Virus record (IMG/VR): IMGVR_UViG_3300020171_000058
Location: 1 to 44,312 of that record
DNA length: 44,312 bases
DNA from: a virus
Direction: 5' to 3' (one strand)
The notes under the pieces were generated by a model. That model saw only the letters and a program-made list of their open reading frames with translations. It searched no databases and had not been told where the DNA came from. This document shows positions 1 through 6,627 of the stretch, piece by piece. The number at the start of each line of letters is the position of its first letter. Position 1 is the stretch's first letter. Position numbers and translations under genes: made by a program.

Positions 1-156
1 GCCGACGCCGCCTGCGCCGCCGCCTACGCCGCCGACGCCGCCGCCTACGCCGCCTACGCCAAAAGAACAAAAATCTTGAAACAATGTGCTGACATCGTGA
101 GACAAAGCTATCCTCACGCACCGGAAATAAAACAACCTATGAAGAAAAAGAGGTAG
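1..156 (+). CDS. C-terminal fragment of an alanine-repeat, Imm5-like phage protein
   Basis: The reading frame is open from the first base, so the start lies outside the window. The first 20 residues are an Ala/Asp/Tyr low-complexity run. They are followed by a conserved tail containing LKQCADIVRQSYPHAP, which closely matches the tail of the complete gene at 43746-44237 (LKQCADIVRKYYPEAP). The two are therefore paralogues, probably in tandem once the missing sequence is counted. The family resembles the putative immunity protein Imm5-like group often seen in phages. Its function here is unknown. Confidence 0.75.
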   Translation, partial: ADAACAAAYAADAAAYAAYAKRTKILKQCADIVRQSYPHAPEIKQPMKKKR

Positions 157-163
157 TAGAAAA

Positions 164-352
164 ATGGAAAATAGACCTGAAAATTGGGATGAATGTGTGT
201 GCTCAGCCTATGAAGCAGGGGCCGGTGCTATGGCTTTAGCCATTGGTGACTGGCTTGAACAGCATATTATATCGGTGAAGACGGATAATACAGAACATCC
301 GACCAGCAAATCATTCATTAAAGAGTTAAAGCAAGGTAAGTTCCCAACGTAG
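164..352 (+). CDS. Hypothetical protein, 62 aa, MENRPENWDE family
   Basis: Short acidic protein beginning MENRPENWDE, a start motif echoed by the internal start of the gene at 771-1220 (MKNRPKDWDK). It begins 8 nt after the preceding stop, behind a purine-rich stretch. A short Ala/Gly-rich helix-like segment (AGAGAMALAIGDWLE) follows. No catalytic motif is visible and I do not recognise a function. Confidence 0.6.
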   Translation: MENRPENWDECVCSAYEAGAGAMALAIGDWLEQHIISVKTDNTEHPTSKSFIKELKQGKFPT

Positions 353-472
353 CTGAGTCTAGCTTAAAATCCTAGATATTGAGCTAAATAAATAAACTCA
401 GAGGGGAATGTCAAGAAGGTGTGTTTACCAGTCAATAAGAAGGTTCTAGGCTTTCTATTTAAGGGAGTTAAA

Positions 473-646
473 ATGGATGATAGAATTTATAATGCTATAG
501 TTAAAGCCAATAAATTGGGAGCTAAGGGAATACAAGTTATCGGATATATTGAACCAAGGTCAGCAGCCGATAATAATAACTTAATTCTTATTACTCAGAT
601 ACCAGTATCAGTAACCGCTTCTGCTACCCAATGGCATGAATTATGA
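473..646 (+). CDS. Hypothetical protein, 57 aa
   Basis: I start at ATG 473 because AAGGGAG lies 5 nt upstream; an in-frame GTG at 419 has no comparable site. The product (MDDRIYNAIVKANKLGAKGI...) has a helix then a beta-like stretch with ILITQIPVSVT. Its TGA overlaps the next ATG as ATGA, so translation is probably coupled. Function not recognised. Confidence 0.6.
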   Translation: MDDRIYNAIVKANKLGAKGIQVIGYIEPRSAADNNNLILITQIPVSVTASATQWHEL

Positions 647-774
647 TTCTTTATCTTGAAATGTATGTACCAAAACGGAAACCTACCCATGAATATCCAG
701 CATGGTATTTTTATGTGCCGTTAAGCTGGATTTGGGACTTTGACGGCACAACTTATTCAGGAAATATAGGATGA
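643..774 (+). CDS. Small aromatic-rich hypothetical protein, 43 aa
   Basis: Starts at an ATGA overlap with the preceding gene and ends at an ATGA overlap with the following gene, which is the main evidence that it is real. The product is rich in Tyr, Trp and Pro (YPAWYFYVPLSWIWDFDG) with no clear membrane segment. Function unknown. Confidence 0.5.
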   Translation: MILYLEMYVPKRKPTHEYPAWYFYVPLSWIWDFDGTTYSGNIG

Positions 775-1220
775 TTAAATCTCAAGCCAAACCTACAGTA
801 CCAGTTAATCTATGTATGGATTCACGTTGTCCTTGTCCCTACCATCAGTGGCATAAGGGAGGTTTGAAAATGAAAAATAGACCTAAAGATTGGGACAAAA
901 TTAAATTAAAACAGTGTATAAAAGAGAAAAGCCCGTATGACGGAATGGATTATATCACAGAGAAAAGGGCAGCGAACAAGGCTAACGAAACCCTCCCAAG
1001 GGCTAGAATTGGCGACTTACACGATAAGGCTATGCGCCAATCGCAGGCACAACTAACAAGGGTTGAGACGCTTCGAGAAGTGAGTGACTGGTTAATGAAA
1101 CGTTATAAACTCGGATGGATAGCGCATAATGAAGTACCTTGTCCACAACCAGAAGTTTTTGATTTAACGTTCTATAAATCGGACATTGACTTATTATCTA
1201 AAGGAGTATTACCAAAATGA
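771..1220 (+). CDS. Two-part small protein: Cys-rich SQAKPTVP module fused to a NRPxxWD module
   Basis: Residues 1-32 (MIKSQAKPTVPVNLCMDSR then CPCPYHQWHKG) are nearly identical to the start of the gene at 1294-1554. From the internal ATG at 870, behind AAGGGAGG, the protein reads MKNRPKDWDK, like the gene at 164. The frame may thus be an in-frame fusion of two gene types, or may yield two products from two starts. The C-terminal half is charged and helical. The Cys cluster could bind a metal. The stop overlaps the next ATG. Confidence 0.6.
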   Translation: MIKSQAKPTVPVNLCMDSRCPCPYHQWHKGGLKMKNRPKDWDKIKLKQCIKEKSPYDGMDYITEKRAANKANETLPRARIGDLHDKAMRQSQAQLTRVETLREVSDWLMKRYKLGWIAHNEVPCPQPEVFDLTFYKSDIDLLSKGVLPK

Positions 1221-1285
1221 AAATATTAGCTATCCTGGCATGTTGGGTAGTAGCCATCGGTATAGTCTATCTTATATTAAGGTAG
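1217..1285 (+). CDS. 22-aa single-pass membrane micropeptide
   Basis: An ATGA overlap and an AAAGGAG site upstream start a 22-residue peptide, MKILAILACWVVAIGIVYLI plus LR. It is almost wholly a hydrophobic helix with a positively charged residue near each end, so a single inner-membrane helix is likely. Such peptides can be lysis or host-membrane modulators, but nothing here shows which. Confidence 0.5.
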   Translation: MKILAILACWVVAIGIVYLILR

Positions 1286-1293
1286 ATAAAAAG

Positions 1294-1554
1294 ATGATAA
1301 CTAGTCAGGCTAAACCAACAGTACCTTGTAAATTATGTATGGACTCCAGATGCCCTTGTCCCTGGCATCAGTGGCATAAGGGAACTGTCTTGTGTACCAA
1401 AACTGAGCAGTGTACCAAACAACATCATAGAGCAATAAAGATTTCCAATCTCAGATGTCAGTCTTGTCACGGCTCTATAATGCAGGAGTGGGACGATATA
1501 ACCAGGCGCTATATTTTGAAATGCTTATCTTGCGGGCGGAACTTAACATTATGA
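1294..1554 (+). CDS. Zinc-ribbon-like protein, 86 aa, SQAKPTVP family
   Basis: The N-terminus duplicates that of the gene at 771 (MITSQAKPTVP, then LCMDSRCPCPWHQWHKG). The C-terminal half carries a CxxC pair (CQSCHG) and a second CxxC (CLSCGR) about 25 residues later, the usual layout of a zinc ribbon. It probably binds one or two zinc ions and may contact nucleic acid or protein. The specific role is unknown. Confidence 0.6.
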   Translation: MITSQAKPTVPCKLCMDSRCPCPWHQWHKGTVLCTKTEQCTKQHHRAIKISNLRCQSCHGSIMQEWDDITRRYILKCLSCGRNLTL

Positions 1555-1570
1555 ATAGGCTAGGACTGAT

Positions 1571-1753
1571 TTGATTTATAGCCAAGACCCGCAATATACT
1601 CAGAAGATAGAGGTAGTCAAACCTTATAAGAAGTCTAAAAATCCCTATGCCAAAGTGCCGATGGCGGTAACGAGGGCAGACGCTGAAAGAGGAATTGAAT
1701 TAGCGAAAGAATATCTTATTGAGAAGAGAGGTGATGATGAAATTCTACACTGA
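1571..1753 (+). CDS. Possible small protein with TTG start, 60 aa
   Basis: This frame opens with TTG in a tiny intergenic gap and overlaps the start of the methyltransferase gene by 17 nt. The product is polar, with a helical end (TRADAERGIELAKEYLIEKR). No good ribosome site precedes the TTG, so I keep it with low confidence. Confidence 0.35.
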   Translation: MIYSQDPQYTQKIEVVKPYKKSKNPYAKVPMAVTRADAERGIELAKEYLIEKRGDDEILH

Positions 1754-3569
1754 CCCACAGGTAGATATTTATTTGGGGGATATTCGTGAAGTTTTGAACG
1801 AGATACCTGAGCATAGTGTTGACTGCATTATCACCAGTCCTCCGTACTATGGTTTACGTTCATATTCAGCACCTAAGAGCATATGGGATGTTACCAACCC
1901 GAATTGTCAGCATGTGTGGGGTAGCGAAATAGAAACTGGGGACATCCGCTTTCGTGGCGTTGGTAGTATCGTTGGCAATAACCGCAACCCTAACATTTCG
2001 GCTAAAAAGGCATTATCTAGTTTCTGTCTCAAGTGTAATGCCTGGCAGGGTGTGCTGGGTTCAGAGCCTTCAATTCAACTTTATATCAAGCACCTAGTAG
2101 ACATCTTTGAGCTGACAAAAAGAGTGCTCAAGCCCACAGGCTCGCTCTGGGTTAATCTCTCAGACTCAATGTCCGGCGGTAAGGGGCAAAGTGGAAGCCG
2201 TGAGTCTGATTTTCAAGAAGGCAGATTTGAACGTGGCGAAAGCCTGAATAAAGGATACACAAGTATAGGTGGGGCTGGTATTACAAAGCCCACAGATGGC
2301 AAGATAGGTATCCCCGCTAAGTCGCTGTGTGGTGTGCCTGAGCGATTTGTAATTGGCATGATAGATAGCGGTTGGATTCTCAGAAGTAAAATAGTGTGGA
2401 AAAAAGACAGTACAATGCCGGAGTCAGCAGATGATAGATTCACTAGGGACTGGGAGCCGTTCTTTTTCTTTACGCTGACAAATAAAACTCACTGGTGGGT
2501 GAATCAAAAGACAAAGGTGATGGTAGGCAAGCAACCAAAAGGCAAAGTAGAGGGTGAAGATTGGCATTGGATAGCATGTCCAAGATGTTCTAAGCCACAG
2601 AGCGGGCCCAACACGGCTGAAAACAACGCTGAACCTTATCAACAGAATAACCCGCACATGCTTAGACTTGAAAGTAAAACCCCGACAGGATGTAAGCAAT
2701 GCGGTGGTGCTGGCAGAGTCCAGAAGAATTACTGGTCTGGAATGGATTACTTTTTTGAAAGACAATTTGAACCACTGACAGATGCTTACATGGAGAGAGC
2801 TAAATATCCTCGTAATCCAGTAGTTGCGTGGAATGAAGACCCAAAAAGATATTTAGCATCTTATCTCAATAAATATACTGAGTTAACTGTTAATCCTTTA
2901 GGGCGCAACATGCGGTGCGTATGGAATCCAGAAGAGACGATGATAAATCTTGCTTGCACTCGTAGCGCAAGTACAAGTGAAGCTAAAATTGATGGCGTCT
3001 CTTCTCAGCTAAGCATACCAGAATCGCTTTACTACAGCCTACTAGCCGAAGCCACGAATGAAAAAGGGTCTATCTGGGTAATCAATCCCGAACCGCAACC
3101 AGCCTCAAAGAAAAAGGGTGAGGTAAGGCATTATGCCGCCTTCCCGACTAAACTCTGCACCATACCTATTCTAGCGTGTGTTCCTGAGCAAATATGTACA
3201 AAGTGCGGCTTGCCTCGTGTCAAGATTTATGACAGAACTATCCTTGAGGAATTAGATGACCATGCTTATTGCGGGGAAGGTCAATTACGGTCAAACGGTA
3301 CAGAGGGTGGTCAGGGTATTCAACATAGCACACTAGGCGGACAACAGGATAAGGTTGAGGTCAAAGAGATTGGTCTAAGTGATTGTCAGTGTCATGCACC
3401 TTTTGTTAGCGGTATTGTGGCTGACATTTTCGGGGGAACTGGTACTACCGCCGTTGAAGCACGGAACTTAGGACGGCGGGCCGTGTTGATAGACGTTTCG
3501 GAGAGTTACTGTAAATTAGCGAAGGCACGGCTTGAGAAGATAGCTTTGCCTCTGGAGATGAATAAATGA
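1737..3569 (+). CDS. Beta-class DNA amino-methyltransferase with zinc-ribbon-like inserts
   Basis: Catalytic motif TSPPYYGLRSY lies at about residues 33-43, and the AdoMet-binding motif DIFGGTGTTAVEARNLGR lies near the C-terminus. This order is typical of beta-class N6-adenine/N4-cytosine methyltransferases. At 610 residues it is far longer than the usual 250-400. The extra middle part has CxxC pairs (CPRCSK, CKQCGG, CTKCGL) that suggest one or two zinc modules, perhaps for target recognition. I chose ATG 1737 (or 1734) behind AGAGAGG. No restriction partner is adjacent, so protection of phage DNA or epigenetic control is more likely than a full restriction system. Confidence 0.9.
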   Translation: MKFYTDPQVDIYLGDIREVLNEIPEHSVDCIITSPPYYGLRSYSAPKSIWDVTNPNCQHVWGSEIETGDIRFRGVGSIVGNNRNPNISAKKALSSFCLKCNAWQGVLGSEPSIQLYIKHLVDIFELTKRVLKPTGSLWVNLSDSMSGGKGQSGSRESDFQEGRFERGESLNKGYTSIGGAGITKPTDGKIGIPAKSLCGVPERFVIGMIDSGWILRSKIVWKKDSTMPESADDRFTRDWEPFFFFTLTNKTHWWVNQKTKVMVGKQPKGKVEGEDWHWIACPRCSKPQSGPNTAENNAEPYQQNNPHMLRLESKTPTGCKQCGGAGRVQKNYWSGMDYFFERQFEPLTDAYMERAKYPRNPVVAWNEDPKRYLASYLNKYTELTVNPLGRNMRCVWNPEETMINLACTRSASTSEAKIDGVSSQLSIPESLYYSLLAEATNEKGSIWVINPEPQPASKKKGEVRHYAAFPTKLCTIPILACVPEQICTKCGLPRVKIYDRTILEELDDHAYCGEGQLRSNGTEGGQGIQHSTLGGQQDKVEVKEIGLSDCQCHAPFVSGIVADIFGGTGTTAVEARNLGRRAVLIDVSESYCKLAKARLEKIALPLEMNK

Positions 3570-3892
3570 ATAGATGTCCAAAATGTCAACGTGCGCATAG
3601 CGGGATATGCGGTATCCCGCCGGGAGTTACCCTTGGCTTCGGTGCTAGAGTCGGCGGTTCTACCCGGAGTAATCCGCCGATAAAAGGCAAGCCGAGAGTG
3701 AATAAGTTAGGCGTGTTGGTGCTAAAGGAGATGTTAAGACAAGCTAGAACGCATGAGAAGAAAATTGCTGATATGTTGAAGATAATACCAGTAGAATTAC
3801 CTGAGTACGATTTGCTTTTAGACAGGCTAGCAAAAGTAGAGGCTTTGATACTGCAATTAAACAAACAGATAATTGAGAGGGAAAGCAGATGA
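3566..3892 (+). CDS. Hypothetical protein with N-terminal Cys motif, 108 aa
   Basis: Overlaps the methyltransferase stop by ATGA and ends with an ATGA overlap to the next gene. It begins MNRCPKCQRAHSGICG, a compact Cys/His cluster, continues through a Gly/Arg-rich linker, and ends in a long helix that could form a coiled coil (LPEYDLLLDRLAKVEALILQ). The arrangement suggests a small nucleic-acid-associated protein, but function is not known. Confidence 0.65.
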   Translation: MNRCPKCQRAHSGICGIPPGVTLGFGARVGGSTRSNPPIKGKPRVNKLGVLVLKEMLRQARTHEKKIADMLKIIPVELPEYDLLLDRLAKVEALILQLNKQIIERESR

Positions 3893-4101
3893 TTAAACTT
3901 TTAACAATTTATCTCATAGGCGTTATCGGTGCTTGGATTTTCAGTGATGGTCTTTACAGTATCCTGTTATATCTGGGCAAGCCCGGATTTAATGGGGTTC
4001 TGCAAACATGGAAACGTGACCATTGGATAAGAGTAGTACGTATGATATTAGGATTAATCTTGATAGCCATTGGAGCATATATAAATTGTGTTGGATTCTG
4101 A
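3889..4101 (+). CDS. Two-helix membrane protein, 70 aa
   Basis: Two hydrophobic stretches, LLTIYLIGVIGAWIF near the start and MILGLILIAIGAYI near the end, flank a basic loop (KRDHWIRVVR). It is therefore likely an inner-membrane protein with two helices. It is translationally coupled to the gene before it. Fragments of its 5' and 3' ends recur at 4360-4452. Confidence 0.65.
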   Translation: MIKLLTIYLIGVIGAWIFSDGLYSILLYLGKPGFNGVLQTWKRDHWIRVVRMILGLILIAIGAYINCVGF

Positions 4102-4145
4102 AGAAGTTGAAACTAATCTTAAAAATTGATGGAGGTAAGAATAAA

Positions 4146-4346
4146 ATGGAACATTATGAAAATGGTGACTATGTATGCCTTCATTGTCAAATTATTTATC
4201 AGGCATACAGCAATAGTTTAAGGTGCGACCTATGTAAACGCAAACTGCATTGGCGGAATACCGAACAAATAAAGGAATTGGAACGAAAATGGGATATTGA
4301 AAACCGCAAAAGGGGCAGAACAACAGATTGGGCATACAGGAAATAA
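4146..4346 (+). CDS. Zinc-ribbon small protein, 66 aa
   Basis: Start chosen at ATG 4146 because ATGGAGGTAAG lies just upstream; the in-frame upstream ATG at 4023 is inside the previous gene. The motif CLHCQIIYQAYSNSLRCDLC gives two CxxC knuckles about 14 residues apart, followed by a basic tail. A zinc-binding adaptor or nucleic-acid-binding role is plausible. This is the last substantial rightward gene before the convergence zone. Confidence 0.65.
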   Translation: MEHYENGDYVCLHCQIIYQAYSNSLRCDLCKRKLHWRNTEQIKELERKWDIENRKRGRTTDWAYRK

Positions 4347-4359
4347 GATTTATAAAACA

Positions 4360-4452
4360 ATGATTAAACTTTTAACATTATTAGAATATCTACCACTTCG
4401 GTTTGCCTTGCGCCAATGGTGCTTTATTCTAAAGAAGTTGAAACTGATATGA
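4360..4452 (+). pseudogene. Degenerate partial copy of the membrane gene at 3889
   Basis: The first 18 bases (ATGATTAAACTTTTAACA) are identical to the start of the gene at 3889. The end, TTCTAAAGAAGTTGAAACTG, matches the bases around its stop (TTCTGAAGAAGTTGAAACTA). The middle does not match, so this looks like a duplication with the core replaced or deleted. A 30-codon frame remains open but overlaps a better leftward gene at 4424-4579. Confidence 0.5.
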
Positions 4453-4579
4453 CAGATTTAACTAAGTCCTCAAGCTCCTTGATTGCTCGGTCAATCTCTA
4501 TAAGCCCCTCTGCAATCTCCTGCCGGGCTATCTTCAATGTCAAAAGTGTTTTCAGAACTTCATCAGGATTGATTGACAC
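4424..4579 (-). CDS. Small coiled-coil protein, 51 aa, end of late operon
   Basis: A GTG-started frame gives an amphipathic helical protein (IARQEIAEGLIEIDRAIKEL) with regular hydrophobic spacing, typical of a coiled coil. It lies 12 nt after the membrane protein at 4592-4771 in the lysis-like cluster. The start context is weak. It could be a spanin- or regulator-like accessory, but there is no signal peptide or lipobox, so function stays open. Confidence 0.5.
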   Translation of the reverse strand: MSINPDEVLKTLLTLKIARQEIAEGLIEIDRAIKELEDLVKSVISVSTSLE

Positions 4580-4591
4580 TTCATTTACTCA

Positions 4592-4771
4592 CTAAGTGGT
4601 CAAGTTTTTATCGGTGAACCATATCCTCAGAATAGCATTGAGAATACCCAATATTAAAACCTGATATTGCGCTGGAAACCAGGTAAAGCCCTGTAACAAC
4701 TGCATAATAGCTATCAACGTTGCCACCACATTTAACCACAAAAGTTTTGACGACCACCATTTCTTATTCAC
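4592..4771 (-). CDS. Holin-like two-helix membrane protein, 59 aa
   Basis: Starts at a GTGA overlap with the stop of the gene at 4768-4992, behind GAGGGGG. Layout: a basic Trp-rich N-terminus (NKKWWSSKLLWLN), a hydrophobic helix (VVATLIAIMQLLQGF), a short turn, a second helix (YQVLILGILNAILRIWF), and a short polar tail. This size and pattern match small class II-type holins and related phage membrane proteins. It lies next to a zinc-peptidase-like gene and another membrane protein, which supports a lysis-module reading by inference. Confidence 0.6.
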   Translation of the reverse strand: MNKKWWSSKLLWLNVVATLIAIMQLLQGFTWFPAQYQVLILGILNAILRIWFTDKNLTT

Positions 4772-4992
4772 TTCTTTAATTCCCCCTCTATCTGGCTGAC
4801 TCTATCTGATAAAGTGTTACATTTATTGTGCATAGCCGACATATCAGTCTTACAGTTAGTCTGATGCTTATCAAAGAACTTGCACAACGTAGACACCGTA
4901 TTATTGATTTTGCCATAACCATAAGCTACCACAGCGACATTGACAACTACAGCTACCACTAATCCTATATAAGTACCAATAAATCCGTCCAC
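4768..4992 (-). CDS. Membrane-anchored small protein, 74 aa
   Basis: The N-terminus holds one long hydrophobic helix (FIGTYIGLVVAVVVNVAVVA). A polar, helical C-terminal part follows (LSDRVSQIEGELKK) that may form a coiled coil. The topology fits a holin-associated or antiholin-like protein. It lies downstream of the HExxH gene and is coupled to the two-helix protein. Confidence 0.6.
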   Translation of the reverse strand: MDGFIGTYIGLVVAVVVNVAVVAYGYGKINNTVSTLCKFFDKHQTNCKTDMSAMHNKCNTLSDRVSQIEGELKK

Positions 4993-5012
4993 TTATTTAC
5001 GTCTCCTTTCTA

Positions 5013-5555
5013 TCAAAATAATTTAGGATAAAACAGCTTTAATTCAGTCATCATGGACTGTCCTAAATACCTGTAAATTTCAGCGTGCATTTCAACCATG
5101 CTGGTTAATGAATACGGCTTTTGCTCACGCAATAAAACCAGTAAAGGCGCACCAATAACACTATCATAGGCTAGAATGAAATCCTGTTTTTGTTGCTCAG
5201 TTAGTAAGGCATAGCTGATATGCGCCATTTCATGCGCCAACACCCCCTGATTCACCCACTGAGGGTTAATCCTCATGTGCTTCGTTTCTGCTATGGTATC
5301 GGCTACACTTACCTTTGTAGTAACTTCTATCTTTACTGTATTCCAAAATTTTATATACTTGTCAGGCACATCCCATTGGACAAACCACTCTAACTTAATA
5401 TCCTCAATAGTTCTGGCAGATGTACCTGATGCTTCCTCTGGATGCGGTAATGTTAGAGGCACAACGATGACAGGCGGTATAGGCGGTACTAATGGCTTAT
5501 CTTTACCGAGTATTATCTTAATAAATTCTATTATAGCCTGAATAAATGTTCTCAT
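5013..5555 (-). CDS. HExxH zinc metallopeptidase-like protein in the lysis-type cluster
   Basis: Residues 108-112 read HEMAH inside LAHEMAHISYALL, the zinc-binding helix of metallopeptidases. About 43 residues on, VEMHAEIYRYLG offers glutamates that could be the third ligand, as in gluzincins. The N-terminus has a short hydrophobic helix (FIQAIIEFIKIIL) and a Pro/Val-rich linker, suggesting membrane attachment. It stands where a phage endolysin often lies, followed by two membrane proteins. I see no other lysin in the window, but the substrate (peptidoglycan or protein) cannot be told. Confidence 0.65.
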   Translation of the reverse strand: MRTFIQAIIEFIKIILGKDKPLVPPIPPVIVVPLTLPHPEEASGTSARTIEDIKLEWFVQWDVPDKYIKFWNTVKIEVTTKVSVADTIAETKHMRINPQWVNQGVLAHEMAHISYALLTEQQKQDFILAYDSVIGAPLLVLLREQKPYSLTSMVEMHAEIYRYLGQSMMTELKLFYPKLF

Positions 5556-5561
5556 CTTCTT

Positions 5562-6146
5562 TTACACCGTCACCCCAATATCATAGGTTACAGCTAGAGT
5601 TTGTGTATTAAGAATAGTTCCTTGTTCAGCCGTACAAATATCACGTGCAATAAGAAACTTCCAGTCGTCCTGGTCTACAATCATACCTATCTCTCTAACA
5701 ATGATGGTATTACCACTATTATTAACAAAGCTACGTGTAGCCAAAGTATACCTTCGTGAACCAATAGTTGCTGGTACAGTAACAGCAAGAAGTTGATAAT
5801 TAAGTTGCCCAGCACCAACACCCTCTGCGATAGGAACAATCAACTTGGTTTGTGTAATAGCAACTGCTGTAGCATCAGTACCTACCTGTATCCCCAAAGT
5901 GGCGTTTCCCGCAGCAGCAGCTAACCGAAATTGCTTTACTGGGTTGTTTGGACTTCGGTTTACATCAGAAGTATCCTTGACGGCGTAAGCACCAGTAGCT
6001 CCAATAAAACCAAGATATAACAATTCAGTCATATTCATCACATAACTGCGCATCTTAAAACGGCGTATTTTTATTCGCTTGCCATCAGCGTCAAATACCT
6101 CAAGTTTTATGAAGCCGTCAAGTGTTGGGACATTTTTATTTTTCAC
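5562..6146 (-). CDS. Putative virion surface or tail-fibre-associated protein, 194 aa
   Basis: GTG start behind AAGGAGG. The protein is beta-rich with many Thr, Val and Ala residues, as in phage appendage proteins, and has segments such as RSFVNNSGNTIIVREIGMIV that resemble fibre or knob domains. It sits between a fibre-like protein and the lysis-type genes. Role inferred from composition and position only. Confidence 0.5.
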   Translation of the reverse strand: MKNKNVPTLDGFIKLEVFDADGKRIKIRRFKMRSYVMNMTELLYLGFIGATGAYAVKDTSDVNRSPNNPVKQFRLAAAAGNATLGIQVGTDATAVAITQTKLIVPIAEGVGAGQLNYQLLAVTVPATIGSRRYTLATRSFVNNSGNTIIVREIGMIVDQDDWKFLIARDICTAEQGTILNTQTLAVTYDIGVTV

Positions 6147-6155
6147 ATTTCCTCC

Positions 6156-6533
6156 TTATGTTACAACCAGAGTAGGTGCTGGTAAAGTTAAAGTGCCTTC
6201 CTTAGTTGGGAACATACCGCCTGCACTTAATGTTCCATCAACACCGAATATCTGTACTCCGCTCTTGATATTGACAGCAATAAGGTCAGCGTCTACGGCA
6301 CTCAGTCCACCAGCATTACCAGCATGATAGCCCGCTGGATAAGCATTACTACCAGAAGCTATTGCTACAGTAGGCATTGTCCCTGTCTTTTTAGGTAGAA
6401 CTACAGAATAAAATGTCTTGGGCGATAATACATTCCCTACGGCGGCATCAGCATCGCTGACAAGTGTATCTAATTTCACGTCTAAGTCATTCAGACGCCG
6501 TGTGATAACCCTTATCGCTTTTTCTTCATCCAT
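6156..6533 (-). CDS. Tail-fibre-like protein with NIKSGVxIFGVxGT motif, 125 aa
   Basis: A short N-terminal helix (MDEEKAIRVITRRLNDLD) is followed by a beta-rich part containing NIKSGVQIFGVDGT. That motif is widespread, often repeated, in phage tail-fibre and adhesin proteins. The protein is short and probably contributes a trimeric fibre segment. A shortened copy of its N-terminus is encoded just upstream at 6539-6622. Confidence 0.6.
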   Translation of the reverse strand: MDEEKAIRVITRRLNDLDVKLDTLVSDADAAVGNVLSPKTFYSVVLPKKTGTMPTVAIASGSNAYPAGYHAGNAGGLSAVDADLIAVNIKSGVQIFGVDGTLSAGGMFPTKEGTLTLPAPTLVVT

Positions 6534-6538
6534 CGTTT

Positions 6539-6622
6539 CTAACTTCCTTGTAGAATAGCGATTCTTTTGTCCAATTCGTTTAACCGCCGTGTAATAACCC
6601 TTATTGCCTTTTTTATGTCCAT
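6539..6622 (-). CDS. 27-aa micro-ORF duplicating the start of the next gene
   Basis: The peptide MDIKKAIRVITRRLNELDK plus 8 residues is very close to the first 27 residues of the protein at 6156-6533 (MDEEKAIRVITRRLNDLDV). The DNA is also similar, so this is a local duplication of a 5' gene end. It lies in the operon with 6 nt to the nozzle-gene stop. It may be expressed or be a remnant. Confidence 0.45.
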   Translation of the reverse strand: MDIKKAIRVITRRLNELDKRIAILQGS

Positions 6623-6627
6623 CTTTT

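Noticed and set aside
2213-2765. Minus-strand frames opposite the large methyltransferase
   Set aside because: They are shadows of a clear coding gene, with no ribosome sites or family pattern.
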